From Acanthosepion lycidas (taxonomy: Eukaryota; Mollusca; Cephalopoda; Sepiida; Sepiidae): a stretch of 64,000 nt of DNA. Position numbers and translations under genes: made by a program. Of this stretch, positions 41,579 through 52,319 are shown one piece after another (the first letter of the stretch is position 1; every line of letters begins with the position of its first letter). The stretch is from the NCBI GenBank assembly GCA_963932145.1, contig OZ010574.1, forward strand, positions 85,628,438-85,692,437. The letters are read 5' to 3'. The notes beneath the pieces were generated by a model. That model searched no databases. It was not told where the DNA came from and worked only from the letters and a program-made list of their open reading frames with translations.

Positions 41579-42195
41579 CACCCCTGGTCAAAATCTTAAG
41601 ACCAAAGGGTTAAAAAAAAATAAAATACTCTTACGTTAATCAAAATATATTTGCGAAACATTTACATCTAATTAGAAAATGTAGTTTATCAACAAACAAG
41701 TGAAAATTTTCAGCTTTTAATTGATTAATTACATTTCCTAATTAAATGTAAGTGTTTCGTAAATATATTTTGATTAAAGTAACAGTATCTGACTATATTT
41801 CTGAGATAAAGTATTATGTACACTATTTACATTGCTCGGACCATCATCCTCATTTTTGTGGCCATATTTATCACAACGTTTCGGCCTTCTTCAGGTGATT
41901 TATTTCGCTCGCTGGGGTAGATTGTTCTAGTTCCACGTGCCATGTCTAATGGATGTCAGTTATCTCCTGTTAATTCCACCACTGCAAGTTCTCTTCTGCC
42001 ATAACTAGGTATTGAACTCACACTCTTTGGGTACTGTCACTGGATCTAACTAATGCCTTTATCCACTGTGCCATGGTGTCTTTGTGATAAATATGGTAGG
42101 ATGCTAGTCCGAGCAATGTAAATAGTTTAAAGTAACAGTATTTTATATTTTTATTAGCGCTTTTGTATCTGGTCTTAAAATTTTGACCAGGGGTG
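41579..42195. mobile_element. Tc1-like MITE nested in the pogo element
   Basis: The ends 'CACCCCTGGTCAAAATCTTA' and 'TTGACCAGGGGTG' are inverted and flanked by TA on both sides (41577-41578, 42196-42197), the Tc1/mariner target. The inner arms 'taatcaaaatatatttgcga' and 'aatatattttgatta' also pair. Without R3 the MITE would be about 264 bp. Confidence 0.92.
41789..42126 (-). mobile_element. R3 hairpin element, full copy with flipped body
   Basis: Flanked by the 15-bp duplication 'ttaaagtaacagtat' (41774-41788, 42127-42141). The tail 'agaaatatagtcag' (minus) lies at 41789. Arms at about 41820-41885 and 42082-42126 are inverted. The body contains, on the minus strand, an A-box 'CATGGCACAGTGGATAAAGG' and a B-box 'GAGTTCAATACC'. 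Relative to the tail, the body is in the opposite orientation to the 59573 copy. Confidence 0.9.
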
Positions 42196-42540
42196 TATTT
42201 CAAAACTATGACAAAAGTAGTTGTTGTGGAATGGTCCCTCATTAGGGGTGGAAGTTACTTTGTACACTTTGACGTGCTTGAAATGCCCCATTTACAACTG
42301 TCAATAAGATTTGCAATCCTTGCTCTACCCTTTCTCTATCCTGTTCGAATGTCATTATGACTCAAATTGAAAAACAGGTCAAAAATGATCAAAATTGCCC
42401 CACCCCACCCTGTTGATACATGGCTAAAAATGGATTCTAATACAATTATTACGTATTTTTAATTTTAAAATATCTTCGCAAGTACAAATCATACGATGAC
42501 ATTTTTTTTTTACAAAAAGGTGGGTTGTCTTACACTGAGC

Positions 42541-42541
<1 letters not shown>

Positions 42542-42590
<49 letters not shown>
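42542..42590. repeat. TA array
   Basis: About 45 bp. Confidence 0.95.
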
Positions 42591-42591
<1 letters not shown>

Positions 42592-42634
42592 TTCAGAAAT
42601 TCAGACAGCATAAACTTATTACGACTTGGTTTAA

Positions 42635-43327
42635 TCTTAGTTATTATAAAACGCAGATTGTGTGTGTCTGTACGTTTATATATTGGATCGAATTTCCTAC
42701 ATTTTTCAACCGATTTCAACAAAACTTCACAGGACTGCGTAAAATTACCTTGCGGTGGTTCTGACAGCGCCAAAAATTGGAAAAACAGAGTTTTTGCATG
42801 AAATCAATTTGAAAACACGATAAAACACGATTATGTCGCCAGAATGAAAGGGGGACAACTCATATCGAGTTATACTTATTATAAAAACCCAGATTGTGTG
42901 TGTGTGTGTGTGTGTGTGTTCGTTTATATATGGCATCGGATTTCCTATGTTTTTCAACCGATTTCAGCAAAACTTCACTTTTTTTTTGGCAGGTAGTGTT
43001 TCTTATTGTCTTGCACACTTTTTTCTTTATTTTTACATTCAGAATGCTTTAAAAATTCCATTTACAAGACAATTGTTTATAATAAAATTCTATTCAATCG
43101 ATAGACTCATAACGATTGAAAACAATGTTTTTGTTTGAGTTTGGGTTTGACCAATTCGTAAAAAAAAAAACAAAAAAAACAAAAAAAAAAAACTAATTAA
43201 GACATGTGTGTCCGTCAACCTTAAACAATAATCTTTGTCAATTTTATTTTTCAGTCTTTATGATGGTCGATACTTGATCTATCTTTTAGCGTTACATCCC
43301 CGGGCAACACCGGGCTCTACTGCTAGT
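42635..43327 (+). mobile_element. Helitron with duplicated 5' end
   Basis: Two similar 5' segments start at A|TC: 42635 ('tcttagttattataaaacgc') and 42865 ('tcgagttatacttattataa'). Both run into (TG)n, 'cgtttatata', 'catttttcaaccgatttc'-like and 'aaaacttcac'. A single 3' end follows: hairpin 'cccgggcaacaccggg', spacer, and 'ctagt' at 43323-43327. No Rep/helicase coding. Confidence 0.72.
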
Positions 43328-43700
43328 AAAAACTAAAACGAAAGCTTTTTTAGTAAAAAGATTATTTGTACCAATACGAATAAATTCAGCAAGTCGTTTA
43401 AAATTCGTCCATTTGTTTGGCGTTCGTTGCTGAGTTGACCCTGACAAAGCTTTGGTAGTCGAATAGGTGCGCCCTTTATGAAAGACTCCATTGAAGAGGA
43501 GGAATGACAATTGGGCAGTTTCACAAAACCACGAGATTTTTGAAGTGGGTCAAGTAGAGAATATGGCCATTTGTTGATTATATCATAACTGTACCTTCGC
43601 TCCACACTTTGCGGTTTGTGAAGATAGCAGCAAGGAATGACATACAAAAAATAGTTACACTGATGTTCATGTCACTAGGTATATAAGATCATATATTTAC
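43328..43700. other. No gene seen
   Basis: Minus-strand frames of 72-104 residues lack motifs. Confidence 0.45.
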
Positions 43701-43720
43701 ACACACACACGCACGTCCCT

Positions 43721-43723
<3 letters not shown>

Positions 43724-43808
<85 letters not shown>

Positions 43809-43809
43809 T
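43724..43809. repeat. (TA)n(GATA)n compound microsatellite
   Basis: About 50 bp TA then about 33 bp GATA, directly upstream of SINE-A. Confidence 0.95.
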
Positions 43810-43955
43810 GCTGCGGGCAATTTTACGTGGTTTAGGGTTAACAAGTTTGTCTGGCTAGAACAATTACAAGTGAGTAGCGACTTTGATCCTTACTAGGTGT
43901 CCATACTTTCCACCTTATGCCACATCTAAGCTACCCTTAGAAAATTACGATACAC
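43806..43955 (+). mobile_element. SINE-A
   Basis: 'ggtttagggttaacaagttt' and 'ctggctagaacaattac' (A-box region), B-box-like 'GACTTTGATCCTTAC', then 'ccacatctaagctaccctta'. More decayed than the 36443 copy. Confidence 0.75.
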
Positions 43956-44214
43956 CGGATGTAACAGCAAAATTGTCCAATTCTTAGATTAAGCTTTGAA
44001 TCTTTGTATCTTAGAAATGATTAAAGATATCCTACTGGAATTCTCCGATGTTTTTATAACACTATTAGACTCTACTTTGAGCAATAAGAATGTATAATTT
44101 CTCTCCAAGCTTAACAGAAGAATCGTGATTAAATCGATCATAAACGAAAATGACATGTTCATCATTAATTAATCATAGCTAAGGATCCGAAGCTCATGAA
44201 GGCTTGATGAAAAG

Positions 44215-44215
<1 letters not shown>

Positions 44216-44288
<73 letters not shown>
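44216..44288. repeat. TA then TG microsatellite
   Basis: About 44 bp TA followed by about 28 bp TG. Confidence 0.95.
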
Positions 44289-44289
<1 letters not shown>

Positions 44290-44915
44290 TATTCCTGGAT
44301 CATTTTTTAACTTATTCAAGATGACCTTTGTCCTTAACTTTCTAACCTTCTGTCCTGGAGTAACAAGGTGCCTCCCAGGTTTCATGTACGATTACATTTT
44401 CAAGTCTTTTTTTTACTGCTCTTTGCACTGACATAGCTGAAACTTTTCTCTCACGTTTCAAAAATCTCATGGATTGAGTTGGATCTTTTCTAATTTTCTC
44501 TTTAGCTATAAGTTGAAATAATGAACCGTCTTCTTGTTGTGACCTACTGACCCATTTTACTCTCTACTATTCCTGCTTTTATAAACTTCTCTTCATGGTT
44601 CTTGAATAGACTTTGAAGATGGAAGCGAAAGTATCAATGTTGATATCATTACTGAAGGCCTAAATGTTCTTTTCCCTCTCACCATTGCTCGGTTGGGAAG
44701 ACAGTGGGGCTGACACAAAACGATTTTAACCTGTTCTCTTTCTAGCTGAATAACTCAAGGATTTTTCAGTGATTCTTACAACAAATAGTGTCAAGATGGT
44801 TCAACATCTTATCTGAAAACTTGAAAAAAAAGTCGCTGAATTAGTTAAGTGTTCTTTTTTTTTTTTTTTTTTTAGATATTAATCATTTTGTGGATAGACA
44901 ATTAGGCTGTAACAC
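44290..44915. other. No gene seen
   Basis: Poly-T at 44858-44873; no motif. Confidence 0.4.
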
Positions 44916-44919
44916 GATT

Positions 44920-45075
44920 TAGACAATTTTCCTGTTACACTTATATGATGCTGTAAAAATTATCGGTTCTCTGTATGGCCAGGTTTAGGGTTAGTAATTA
45001 TCTGGCTTCTGCCATGTTTTACCTTTACAAGTGCCAGATCAGGCCAAAAATGGAGTAATGCGGCCACAATTCATC
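44920..45075 (+). mobile_element. Fragment of the jockey/CR1-like LINE seen at 1141
   Basis: 'atcggttctctgta', 'agtgccagatcaggcca' and 'aaaaatggagtaatgcgg' match 1165-1265 (the 'QIRPKMEYCCH' region). Confidence 0.72.
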
Positions 45076-45425
45076 ATTATCGTACGCTTCTTTCTATTTT
45101 TGTACACTTAATTCAAGTTCTGTGTGTAAGCAGGCGGTTTCCTGCCAGTATAAATTTTGGATTATTCTAATGTTTTTAATGTGATATTCCTTATCTTCTC
45201 TGTGATAGAATTGCTATCTTTTGGTTGGATCAAACAAGCAGATGTAAAAAATTAAAAAAAAAAAACAAATTTGTTTTTCTCATATACAATTGAATGCCAC
45301 ATTGATTTTTTTTTAACTTTCAGTTGTAGCCAAGATATTGTCCATCGGGGAACAAAACAATTCAACATTAGTTCTATCTCAGATGATGTTATTGTGTTGA
45401 GTTTATACATTGCTTGCTTGAAATA

Positions 45426-45502
45426 TTAGGTTGGTCAAAATAATGTCGTTTTCTCACATATGTTACTATGTGAGAAAACGACATTATTTTTACACCAACC
45501 TA
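45426..45502. mobile_element. mariner-type MITE, 77-bp palindrome (copy 5)
   Basis: As copy 2 but with three bases lost near the left end ('ttaggttggtcaaaataatg'). The right end 'ttttacaccaacctag' carries substitutions. Confidence 0.94.
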
Positions 45503-46206
45503 GAATAGAATATTGAATAATTTTGTTCAACAGTTAACAATCCTGAAAGTGACGAAGCAGTCGTACGAGGAAGGCTTCGGTGACACTACATTAAACATTT
45601 CAAAAAATATCCTTAATCTCATTGCATTATTCTTGACGGCTAATGAATCTATCTCAATACTAGGAGTGCATGCACATAGCTGGAATTTTAGCCCAATTGT
45701 CGAATATTATGTTATTTTTAACTTTGCAATTAAATACTTGATAAAACACAAACGGTCATCACAGCCTTTATCTCGAATATTGTTTACGAGCTGCGAGTAT
45801 CGACCCTTCCCTTTAATACGAAGCCGGAATTGTAACGGTTGTAATCGTTGAGTCACCTAAATGGAAAACTGAATTTAAGCTCAAATCCTGAGATTTCGTT
45901 TTCAAATACAAAACTGCAAATATATTCCCGTTTCTCATAGCTTTAAATGCACATATTCATAATGCGTGTTAGATTATATAATAGTTCTCCTTTTCAGGGT
46001 CGGAGAGAAGGCATCTAATACATTTCTATCCTGTGGTAGCTTGTTCTCGGGGCTGTGTAAAGAATTCTATCCCAAGTAGTTAAAAAAACAAAGGCCTATC
46101 AGTAAGATGGACGATCATCATCTGAAACGAAGACGCACGTAATTTCTTTCTGAACTTCTAAAGGGTTTAAAAAACATTCTATAGCCTCTCTCTGAACGAT
46201 ATTATA
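45503..46206. other. No gene seen; one 112-residue frame
   Basis: The plus-strand frame 45513-45851 starts just beyond the MITE and shows no recognisable domain. I treat it as chance. Confidence 0.4.
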
Positions 46207-46270
46207 TGAACAAGCATTAATATATGACCAATACTACGAATAGTATTGGTGATATATTAATGCTTGTTCA
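46207..46270. repeat. 64-bp near-perfect hairpin
   Basis: Arms of 30 bp (46207-46236 and 46241-46270) with one mismatch around the loop 'cgaa'. No mariner-type ends and no second copy seen. It could be a very short MITE or a small-RNA precursor. A shorter outer match 'gaacgat' / 'cgatgttc' extends it weakly. Confidence 0.9.
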
Positions 46271-47282
46271 AACGATGTTCATCGCTATGCGCTTGTGCTT
46301 ACTTCTGTTTTTCATATTGGATTACTGCACTCGAAATAATTCCTTAAAGGCATTTTTAGTACACCAAATATATGTCGGGTGACCTTAGAAATATCTAGTC
46401 GTCAGTACATATTATTTCCCAAACATTTACAATGAAAAAATAAATACAGATAAAGAGATACTAGAAAACGTGAATGCCTTGAAAACCTGATTTCAAGCGT
46501 TCATACGTTCCAAAAAAATCCGGCGAGGATAAAATCAATCAGAAATTCACTTTTCATCGTATGTATTCTAAGTCATGGCCGGGTTTCATTTTGTCAATAA
46601 TTCTCTGGTGAATATTAATGAGCGAACATTATATATTGATAATTTCAAATCAAAATTCAGTTACTTACTATAGGCCATAGATCCACCTTCATATATACCT
46701 TGAAAACAAAGCCATAGTTTCGTATCGTGCATTTTCGCCGTCCACATACTGTCTCTCGCAAACATAACTTCTCTTTCGATCCAACACATTCAAAATAATC
46801 TAGATAGAAGCGCCCACGCGCCTAATACAGAATTTACCTATGTATATAGAAACATTTATTTGTATACAATCACAAATTCCTGTGGTTTCAACACCGATGG
46901 CAAACAACACACCCGTACAATGTTAAGTGCTTGAATAACATCAATTAAGAGACAACATTTTTCTTATTAATTACTTATTAAAGCGAAATGTGTTCATCCC
47001 AGGCCACCGAAACGTAGGGAATTAGCTACAGTTTGTGTGGTTTCAACTTCAAGCCAATGAGCTTTAGGGGGAAGCTGTTAACCTTTGGTTAATACCGTCT
47101 TAAAGTGTACTTTTCAAAGTTCTTTAGACTGCCGCTATATTGGCTTCTCAACCACATTTTTACTATTATCAGCCCACGTACAACGTATAAACACTTTTAT
47201 TTCTCTGCCCTGCCAGCGGGACACAGAATACGTCAACTGAATGCTCTGCAACATGTTCAACTCAAAACTACCAACAAAATAG
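46271..47282. other. No gene seen
   Basis: No recognisable motif or family. Confidence 0.45.
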
Positions 47283-48830
47283 ACCACTTAGGTAAATGCT
47301 TATAAATTCAAATATAAACAACCAATATTTACCTATCCTCGAACCAAGTAATTGCTTATATATTCATATACTTATCCTGGAACCAAGTCATTAATTATAG
47401 AGTTTTATATAAACAATCACTATTCAAATATCCTCGAACCAAGTAATTACTTATAGAGTCATGTACAAACAACCAATATTTACCTATCCTCGAACCAAGT
47501 AATTACTTATAGAGTCATATATAAACGTCCAATATTTACCTATCCTCGAACCAAGTAATTGCTTATATATATTCGTATACTTATCCTGAAACAAAGGAAT
47601 TAAGTATAGACTTATATATAAACAATCACTATTCAAATATCCTGGTACCATGTAATTGCTTATAGTCATATATAAACAAACCAATATTTAACTAACCTCT
47701 AACCAAGTAATTGCTTATAAAGTTATATATAAACAGCCAATACTTACCTATCCTCGAACCAAGTAATTACTTATAGAGTCATATATAAACGGTCAATATT
47801 TACATATCCTCGAATCAAATGTTTATAGTAATATATAAATAACCAATGTTTATGTATTCTCGAATTAATTATTTATAGTCATATATAAACTGATAATGGG
47901 CACTTAGACGCGTTTTAATGGTTAGCAAGTCTCTCTCACTAGATCAATTACGTCTGAATAGAGAGTTGGATCCTCACTGGGTGCCCCATACTTTCGGCTC
48001 TGTACCACACATAAACTACTCTTAGAAAATCATTATATAAACAATCACTATTTACCTATCTTCAAGCCAAGTAAATGTTTATAGACTCAAATATACATTA
48101 CCAATATTTGCCTCTCCCCGAACCAACAGCACTCTCATTACACTAAGCCAACCATACTGCCTGCGAAGTAAATGTTTACAGACTCAAAAATAAACTATCA
48201 ATAAACTATCCTTAAAACAAGTAAGTGCTTATAGACTGCTATATTAACGACACATATTTACCTTACCTGAAACAATTAAGGGCTTATACACGACTAGTAT
48301 TTACTTATCCCCAATTATTTAATACTTAGTGGCTCAAAGATAATCGACCATTATGTATCTATATCCAAACGAAGTAAATGCTTACTTATTTAAATAAAAA
48401 TACTAATATTTACGTATCCCCGAATCAATTAAATGCTTTAAATCAAATGTAAGCAACTAATACTTACCTATCCTCGAACCGAGTCAGTGCTTATAGAATG
48501 AAATATTAATGATTAATATTTGCCTATCCTCGAATCAAGTAAAGGTTTAGTGGCTCAAATATAATCGAACAGTATTTACTTATCCCTGAATCAATTAAAA
48601 TCTTAGTGGCTCAAATATAATTGACTAGTACTCACTTATTCCAGAACTAAGTATAAGCTTTGAGGCTCAAATATAATCGACCAGTATTTACTTATCCCCG
48701 AATCAAGTAAAAGCTTAGTGGCTCAAATATAATCTATTAGTGTTCACTTATTCCCGAATGAACTATAAACTTTGTGGCTCAAATCTAATCGACCAATTTA
48801 CTTATTCCAGAATCAAGTAAATGCTAATAA
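47283..48830. repeat. Degenerate tandem array, unit about 55-60 bp
   Basis: The repeating sentence is 'acctatcctcgaaccaagta', then 'attgcttatagactcatata', then 'taaacaaccaatattt'. It is clean at 47320-47820 and increasingly diverged toward 48830, where 'ggctcaaatataatcgacca' becomes dominant, so subfamilies exist along the array. SINE-A is inserted at 47898-48035. Confidence 0.93.
47898..48035 (+). mobile_element. SINE-A inside the tandem array
   Basis: 'ttttaatggttagcaagtct' (A-box), 'GAGTTGGATCCTCAC' (B-box), 'tgggtgccccatactttcgg', 'ctcttagaaaatcat'. Array units resume directly on both sides. Confidence 0.83.
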
Positions 48831-48875
48831 AGAAACCTAATTTCGCCATTCAATAACCCCGACAATGGTTGTAAT

Positions 48876-48898
48876 GTAGGTTGGTGCAAAATAACCCA
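48876..48898 (+). mobile_element. Orphan mariner terminal repeat
   Basis: 'taggttggtgcaaaataa' is preceded by TG..TA, the same end as the MITEs, but no partner end follows within 200 bp. Confidence 0.55.
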
Positions 48899-48929
48899 CA
48901 TTCACGTCTTTCTTGCGTTGATTGATTGA

Positions 48930-49145
48930 TTTGTTTATTCACAGCTTTTGCAGGCTATTTAAATCTATAAAATATTTTTAGATTGTAAGAATTGGGGGGG
49001 GGATATTAATAATTTCCTGATACACGTCCTACTAATCCACAGAAAGGGGGAAGAAGTGGATTCTAAACTCTCCAAGAGTATTTGCACCGAACCCGATAAC
49101 GCCTGCATATCTAAGCTTATAGAACACGGTATTATAAGCAGTCAC
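48930..49145 (-). mobile_element. SINE-B
   Basis: The minus strand has 'cgttatcgggttcggtgcaa', 'ggattagtaggacgtgtatc', then tail 'attcttacaatctaaaaat' and 'atttaaatagcctgcaaa', parallel to 26470-26650. Confidence 0.7.
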
Positions 49146-50340
49146 CCCTCTAAGTACTGACCAGGTTCGACGTTGCTTAAGTATACGTTTTTCCCAAATT
49201 AAATCTAGTTAACTAATTTATTGGGCCATATGAAAAGATTCAGTTTACATCACGGTGGTAACTACATTGTTTTCATAAATTTAATGTCACAAAGTTAATG
49301 AGTTGGGTGTACTTGTTGCAGGAATATCAGCTTCTCAGTATTAGGCAATTAGAAAATGGCTTATATCTCTGCGTCCAGTATTTTTCAGTTTGTTTCTTTG
49401 TTTGAAAAGAAGCTGTGAGATTGCACTGGTCTCGCCCGACTCAATTTGATGTTGGTAAGAAAATACATCTTGAGTTTCTTCCACAGTTCAGCGAAGTGGC
49501 CAGATATGTTTTCATAACTAAAAAAAACAAAAACAAATTTATATGATTCTTTAAACTCCTGTGACATCATTTATTAATAAAGAAGATAAAAAGAAAACTT
49601 TTCCTTGATGTCATCTTTTAGCACATCGACCCCTGAACATTACTATCGGGTTCGTACAGCACTATTTTGTAATGACCTGTTTAAAACAAGACCGTCAAAA
49701 AGTAGATTTATCGATTAATGAATGAGGATTGAAGTCGTCATTAAACCCTCTTATAAGCAGCTTTCAAAGTAGGACTTTTCGTGTTTAGTCTAAATTTATA
49801 TTTTAATTTGTCTCTAAGTCTCTATGGAAAATAGCAGTTACACACACTTTAAAATATATCAGTGAACGGAAGGATTTCATATTTGACACTTTTTTTGCAT
49901 TTCATGGGATTGGAAGGGATATCTCTACTCTAGGCGGAGTCCAGACAACCAGATGATTGATTCAAACAAATACTGCTTTCAATTAAATCAAATGAAGGTA
50001 ACAATCGGCGAAAATCTAACGGAATTAGTTACTCTGTTTATCTGGTGATCAGAAAAAAAAAACATTTAAAACTTGACTAGGACATTTCATTCACCCACTG
50101 TATCCGCCCAGATCCTGCCCATTCGGGTTATCATTTATAAAATTAATTTTTAAAAATATTCCAAAGACAGCAAAAGAAAGCTAGAGGTATTTTTTCCTTG
50201 AAAAGGATGAAAAACTTCTGGAAGGATAAAATTATGAGTGTTTGAAATCTGGCTAAAAATTAAAAGTTAAAGTTGGATTTAAAAAAAAAAATCTTAAGAA
50301 ACCGGACGAATCTTCTGACCAATCTTAGGCATAGGATTGC
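49146..50340. other. No gene seen
   Basis: AT-rich with no recognised family. Confidence 0.45.
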
Positions 50341-50345
50341 GGATG

Positions 50346-50580
50346 CGCGGGTGGTGTAATGGTGAATGTGAAATCGGAGAGCCGTGTTCGAATTCCAGTC
50401 GAGTTCGTTACATTTACATATGCGCAAATAACATTGGGAAATGTACGAACACACCTCTTCTCCAATTAGTTATGGTCTAAATAGTAGAGCAGATTGTGCT
50501 CTTCGGCTTTGGTTGGCATTCAGAGAGAAGGGCAACATTGAATTCAAAAAATCTTATGTAGCCTTCACGAAGAAGATACT
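50346..50580 (+). mobile_element. SINE-B, best promoter boxes
   Basis: A-box 'GGTGGTGTAATGGTGAATG' (50351-50369), B-box 'GTTCGAATTCC' (about 50388), then 'gtcgagttcgttacattta', 'acacctcttctccaattag', and a 3' body with 'gagaagggcaacattgaatt'. Confidence 0.82.
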
Positions 50581-50599
50581 ATTGCTAAAATGAATCCTC

Positions 50600-52030
50600 T
50601 TTTATAGCAACGAATGATAGACAATTACCTTACAGAAGATTTGAGGCAACATGTGATTCTACTGAAAGATAATGAGGATATCAAAAAGGGAACATGTGAG
50701 CAACGAGGAATTTAAGAAAAACTATGGGTAGTAAAGAAAAGCGGGAAGGAAGGACTGACCATCAATTGTAAGAAGACAGAATGGATGGTCGTAAGAAGAC
50801 AGACTGGATGGTCGTCATCAAAATGCGAACTCTGAGTTCTGTCAAAATCAAGCAATTTAAATATTGTAACGGGCAAAAAATGCAACAGAGAAATCTGAAG
50901 TTGTATTGGAATTGCGAAAAATGCCTTCCAAAAGCTAGGCAAATTATTAAGAAACAAGAAAATTTAGAAACAGATAAAGGACTATGAACCGCTATGCAAT
51001 ATTAATCCTCCTATCGTCTAAACTGCCGATGGTGATACACCCATAGGTGAATGGTCCGAAATCAGTGATTTCCACGGCGCTGTGTCGTGACTTAGCCTTG
51101 TGTTTGTTCGGATCCTTTTACACAGAAACCAAACTACATAAATATAACGACAATATAGTAAAGGAAGGCAGGAAGGAAGGACTATCAGAATGGATGGTCG
51201 TCAGCAAGAGGAACAACCAAAAATGCGAGCTATGAGTTGAAGATTTCAAAATAAAGCAAGTACAGAAATTTAAATATCTGGAAAGGGTTTTAACAGAGGA
51301 CGGAAAGACCGCATTGGGAATAGCGATAGTTGTCACCCAAAAGATAAACAAAGTATTAAAAAAAAACAGGAAATGTTCATTAAAAACAAAACAAAGATCA
51401 CTGTAAAGAGCAGTGAAAGCTGAACATTTTCCTTACAAATGAAAGGGAGATGTTGTAACCTAGAAATGGCTACTGAATGAGTAATAATCAAAACGGAGGT
51501 TGGAAATGAAATGAAATGAAATGGTAATCTTTATAACATCAACAAAATACAATACTCGCCAGCGGCTAAAGTAGGTAAACCACTGATAGTGGTGTACTAC
51601 TTAGGCAGTATATTACACCCACTTACAATAATGTCCAACGTATTTATGAGGATTGGGGCATATCCATTAGTGCTCATAGGTACGGTATGAAACAGGAGAC
51701 AAAGCAACACAGCGGAAGGATACTGAGAATACCATGAACAGAGCATGTGAATAACTTGGATGTTTTAAGGAAACAATAAAAGACACTTATACTCAGAATC
51801 AGAGAGAGTCAATTTAAATTTCTGAAACATACATCGAGCAAGGAGGGCTTAGAGAATTTGACACTCAAAGGACACAATGAAGACAGAAGAAATATAAAGT
51901 AACCTACCTAACGAGCTTTTGTAAATGGATGGTCGAACAGGGATTATGAAGGCTAATAAAATAAATATTGCTTAAAGCTACGGAAGATATGAACCTGTCA
52001 TGATTATCCAAGTTCTGAAGGGACAGGGTC
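50600..52030 (+). mobile_element. Heavily decayed LINE family alpha, at least two overlapping pieces
   Basis: 'KKSGKEGLTINCKKTEWMVV' (50731-50790), with 'tggatggtcg' duplicated in place. A second start 'EWMVVSKRNNQKCEL' (51190-51235) leads to 'IKQVQKFKYLERVLTEDGK' (51253-51310). After the R4 insertion, 51710-52025 carries 'RRILRIP.TEHV', 'LILRIRESQFKFLKH' and 'EGLENLTLKGHNEDRR'. Each block parallels 7100-7800. Many stops; long dead. Confidence 0.75.
51509..51702 (-). repeat. Dispersed repeat R4, uninterrupted copy
   Basis: Contains the R3 empty site: the minus strand reads 'cctcataaatacgttgg' without interruption. It starts (plus) with '(gaaat)3' and ends near 'cataggtacggtatga'. It sits inside the LINE alpha remains. 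Confidence 0.8.
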
Positions 52031-52034
52031 AGAA

Positions 52035-52310
52035 AATGGTTTTCTACGACTTATCAACTCTTTGAAGGTTATTTAAAGCCAAAAAATATTTTAGATTTTA
52101 AGAATTTGTTTTTCTTGGAGATAACAATGGTTTAGTGATACAAGTCTTACTAATGAACCCATAGCTATGGGGATTCATACCTTTCCCAAGGTGTATTTGC
52201 ACGTAAGATAACGAATCTAATGGGAATTGGAAATCGGCTCTACGATTAACAATTCCGGGCCATTATTCATTACATCACCCGCACGCCCAAGCTTACAGCA
52301 CCTGACATTC
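52035..52310 (-). mobile_element. SINE-B
   Basis: Minus strand: 'gagccgatttccaattccca' (B-box region), 'ttagattcgttatcttacgt', 'gggttcattagtaagactt', then tail 'aaattcttaaaatc', 'tggctttaaataacc', 'ttcaaagagttgata'. Confidence 0.75.
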
Positions 52311-52319
52311 CCATGCGGT

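Larger units (their letters stand above)
40130..42411 (+). mobile_element. pogo-like DNA transposon, host of two nested insertions
   Basis: The left end 'agggtggtgtgggttaattt' and right end (minus) 'agggtggggtggggcaattt' are imperfect inverted repeats. The interior holds a pipsqueak-HTH coding remnant (40704-41335). A Tc1-like MITE lies at 41579-42195, and R3 lies inside that MITE. TA flanks are likely but not exact. The DDE catalytic segment is missing, so the copy is non-autonomous. Confidence 0.78.

Noticed and set aside
45513-45851. 112-residue frame after a MITE
   Set aside because: No domain, no homologous second copy, AT-rich composition like the non-coding flanks.
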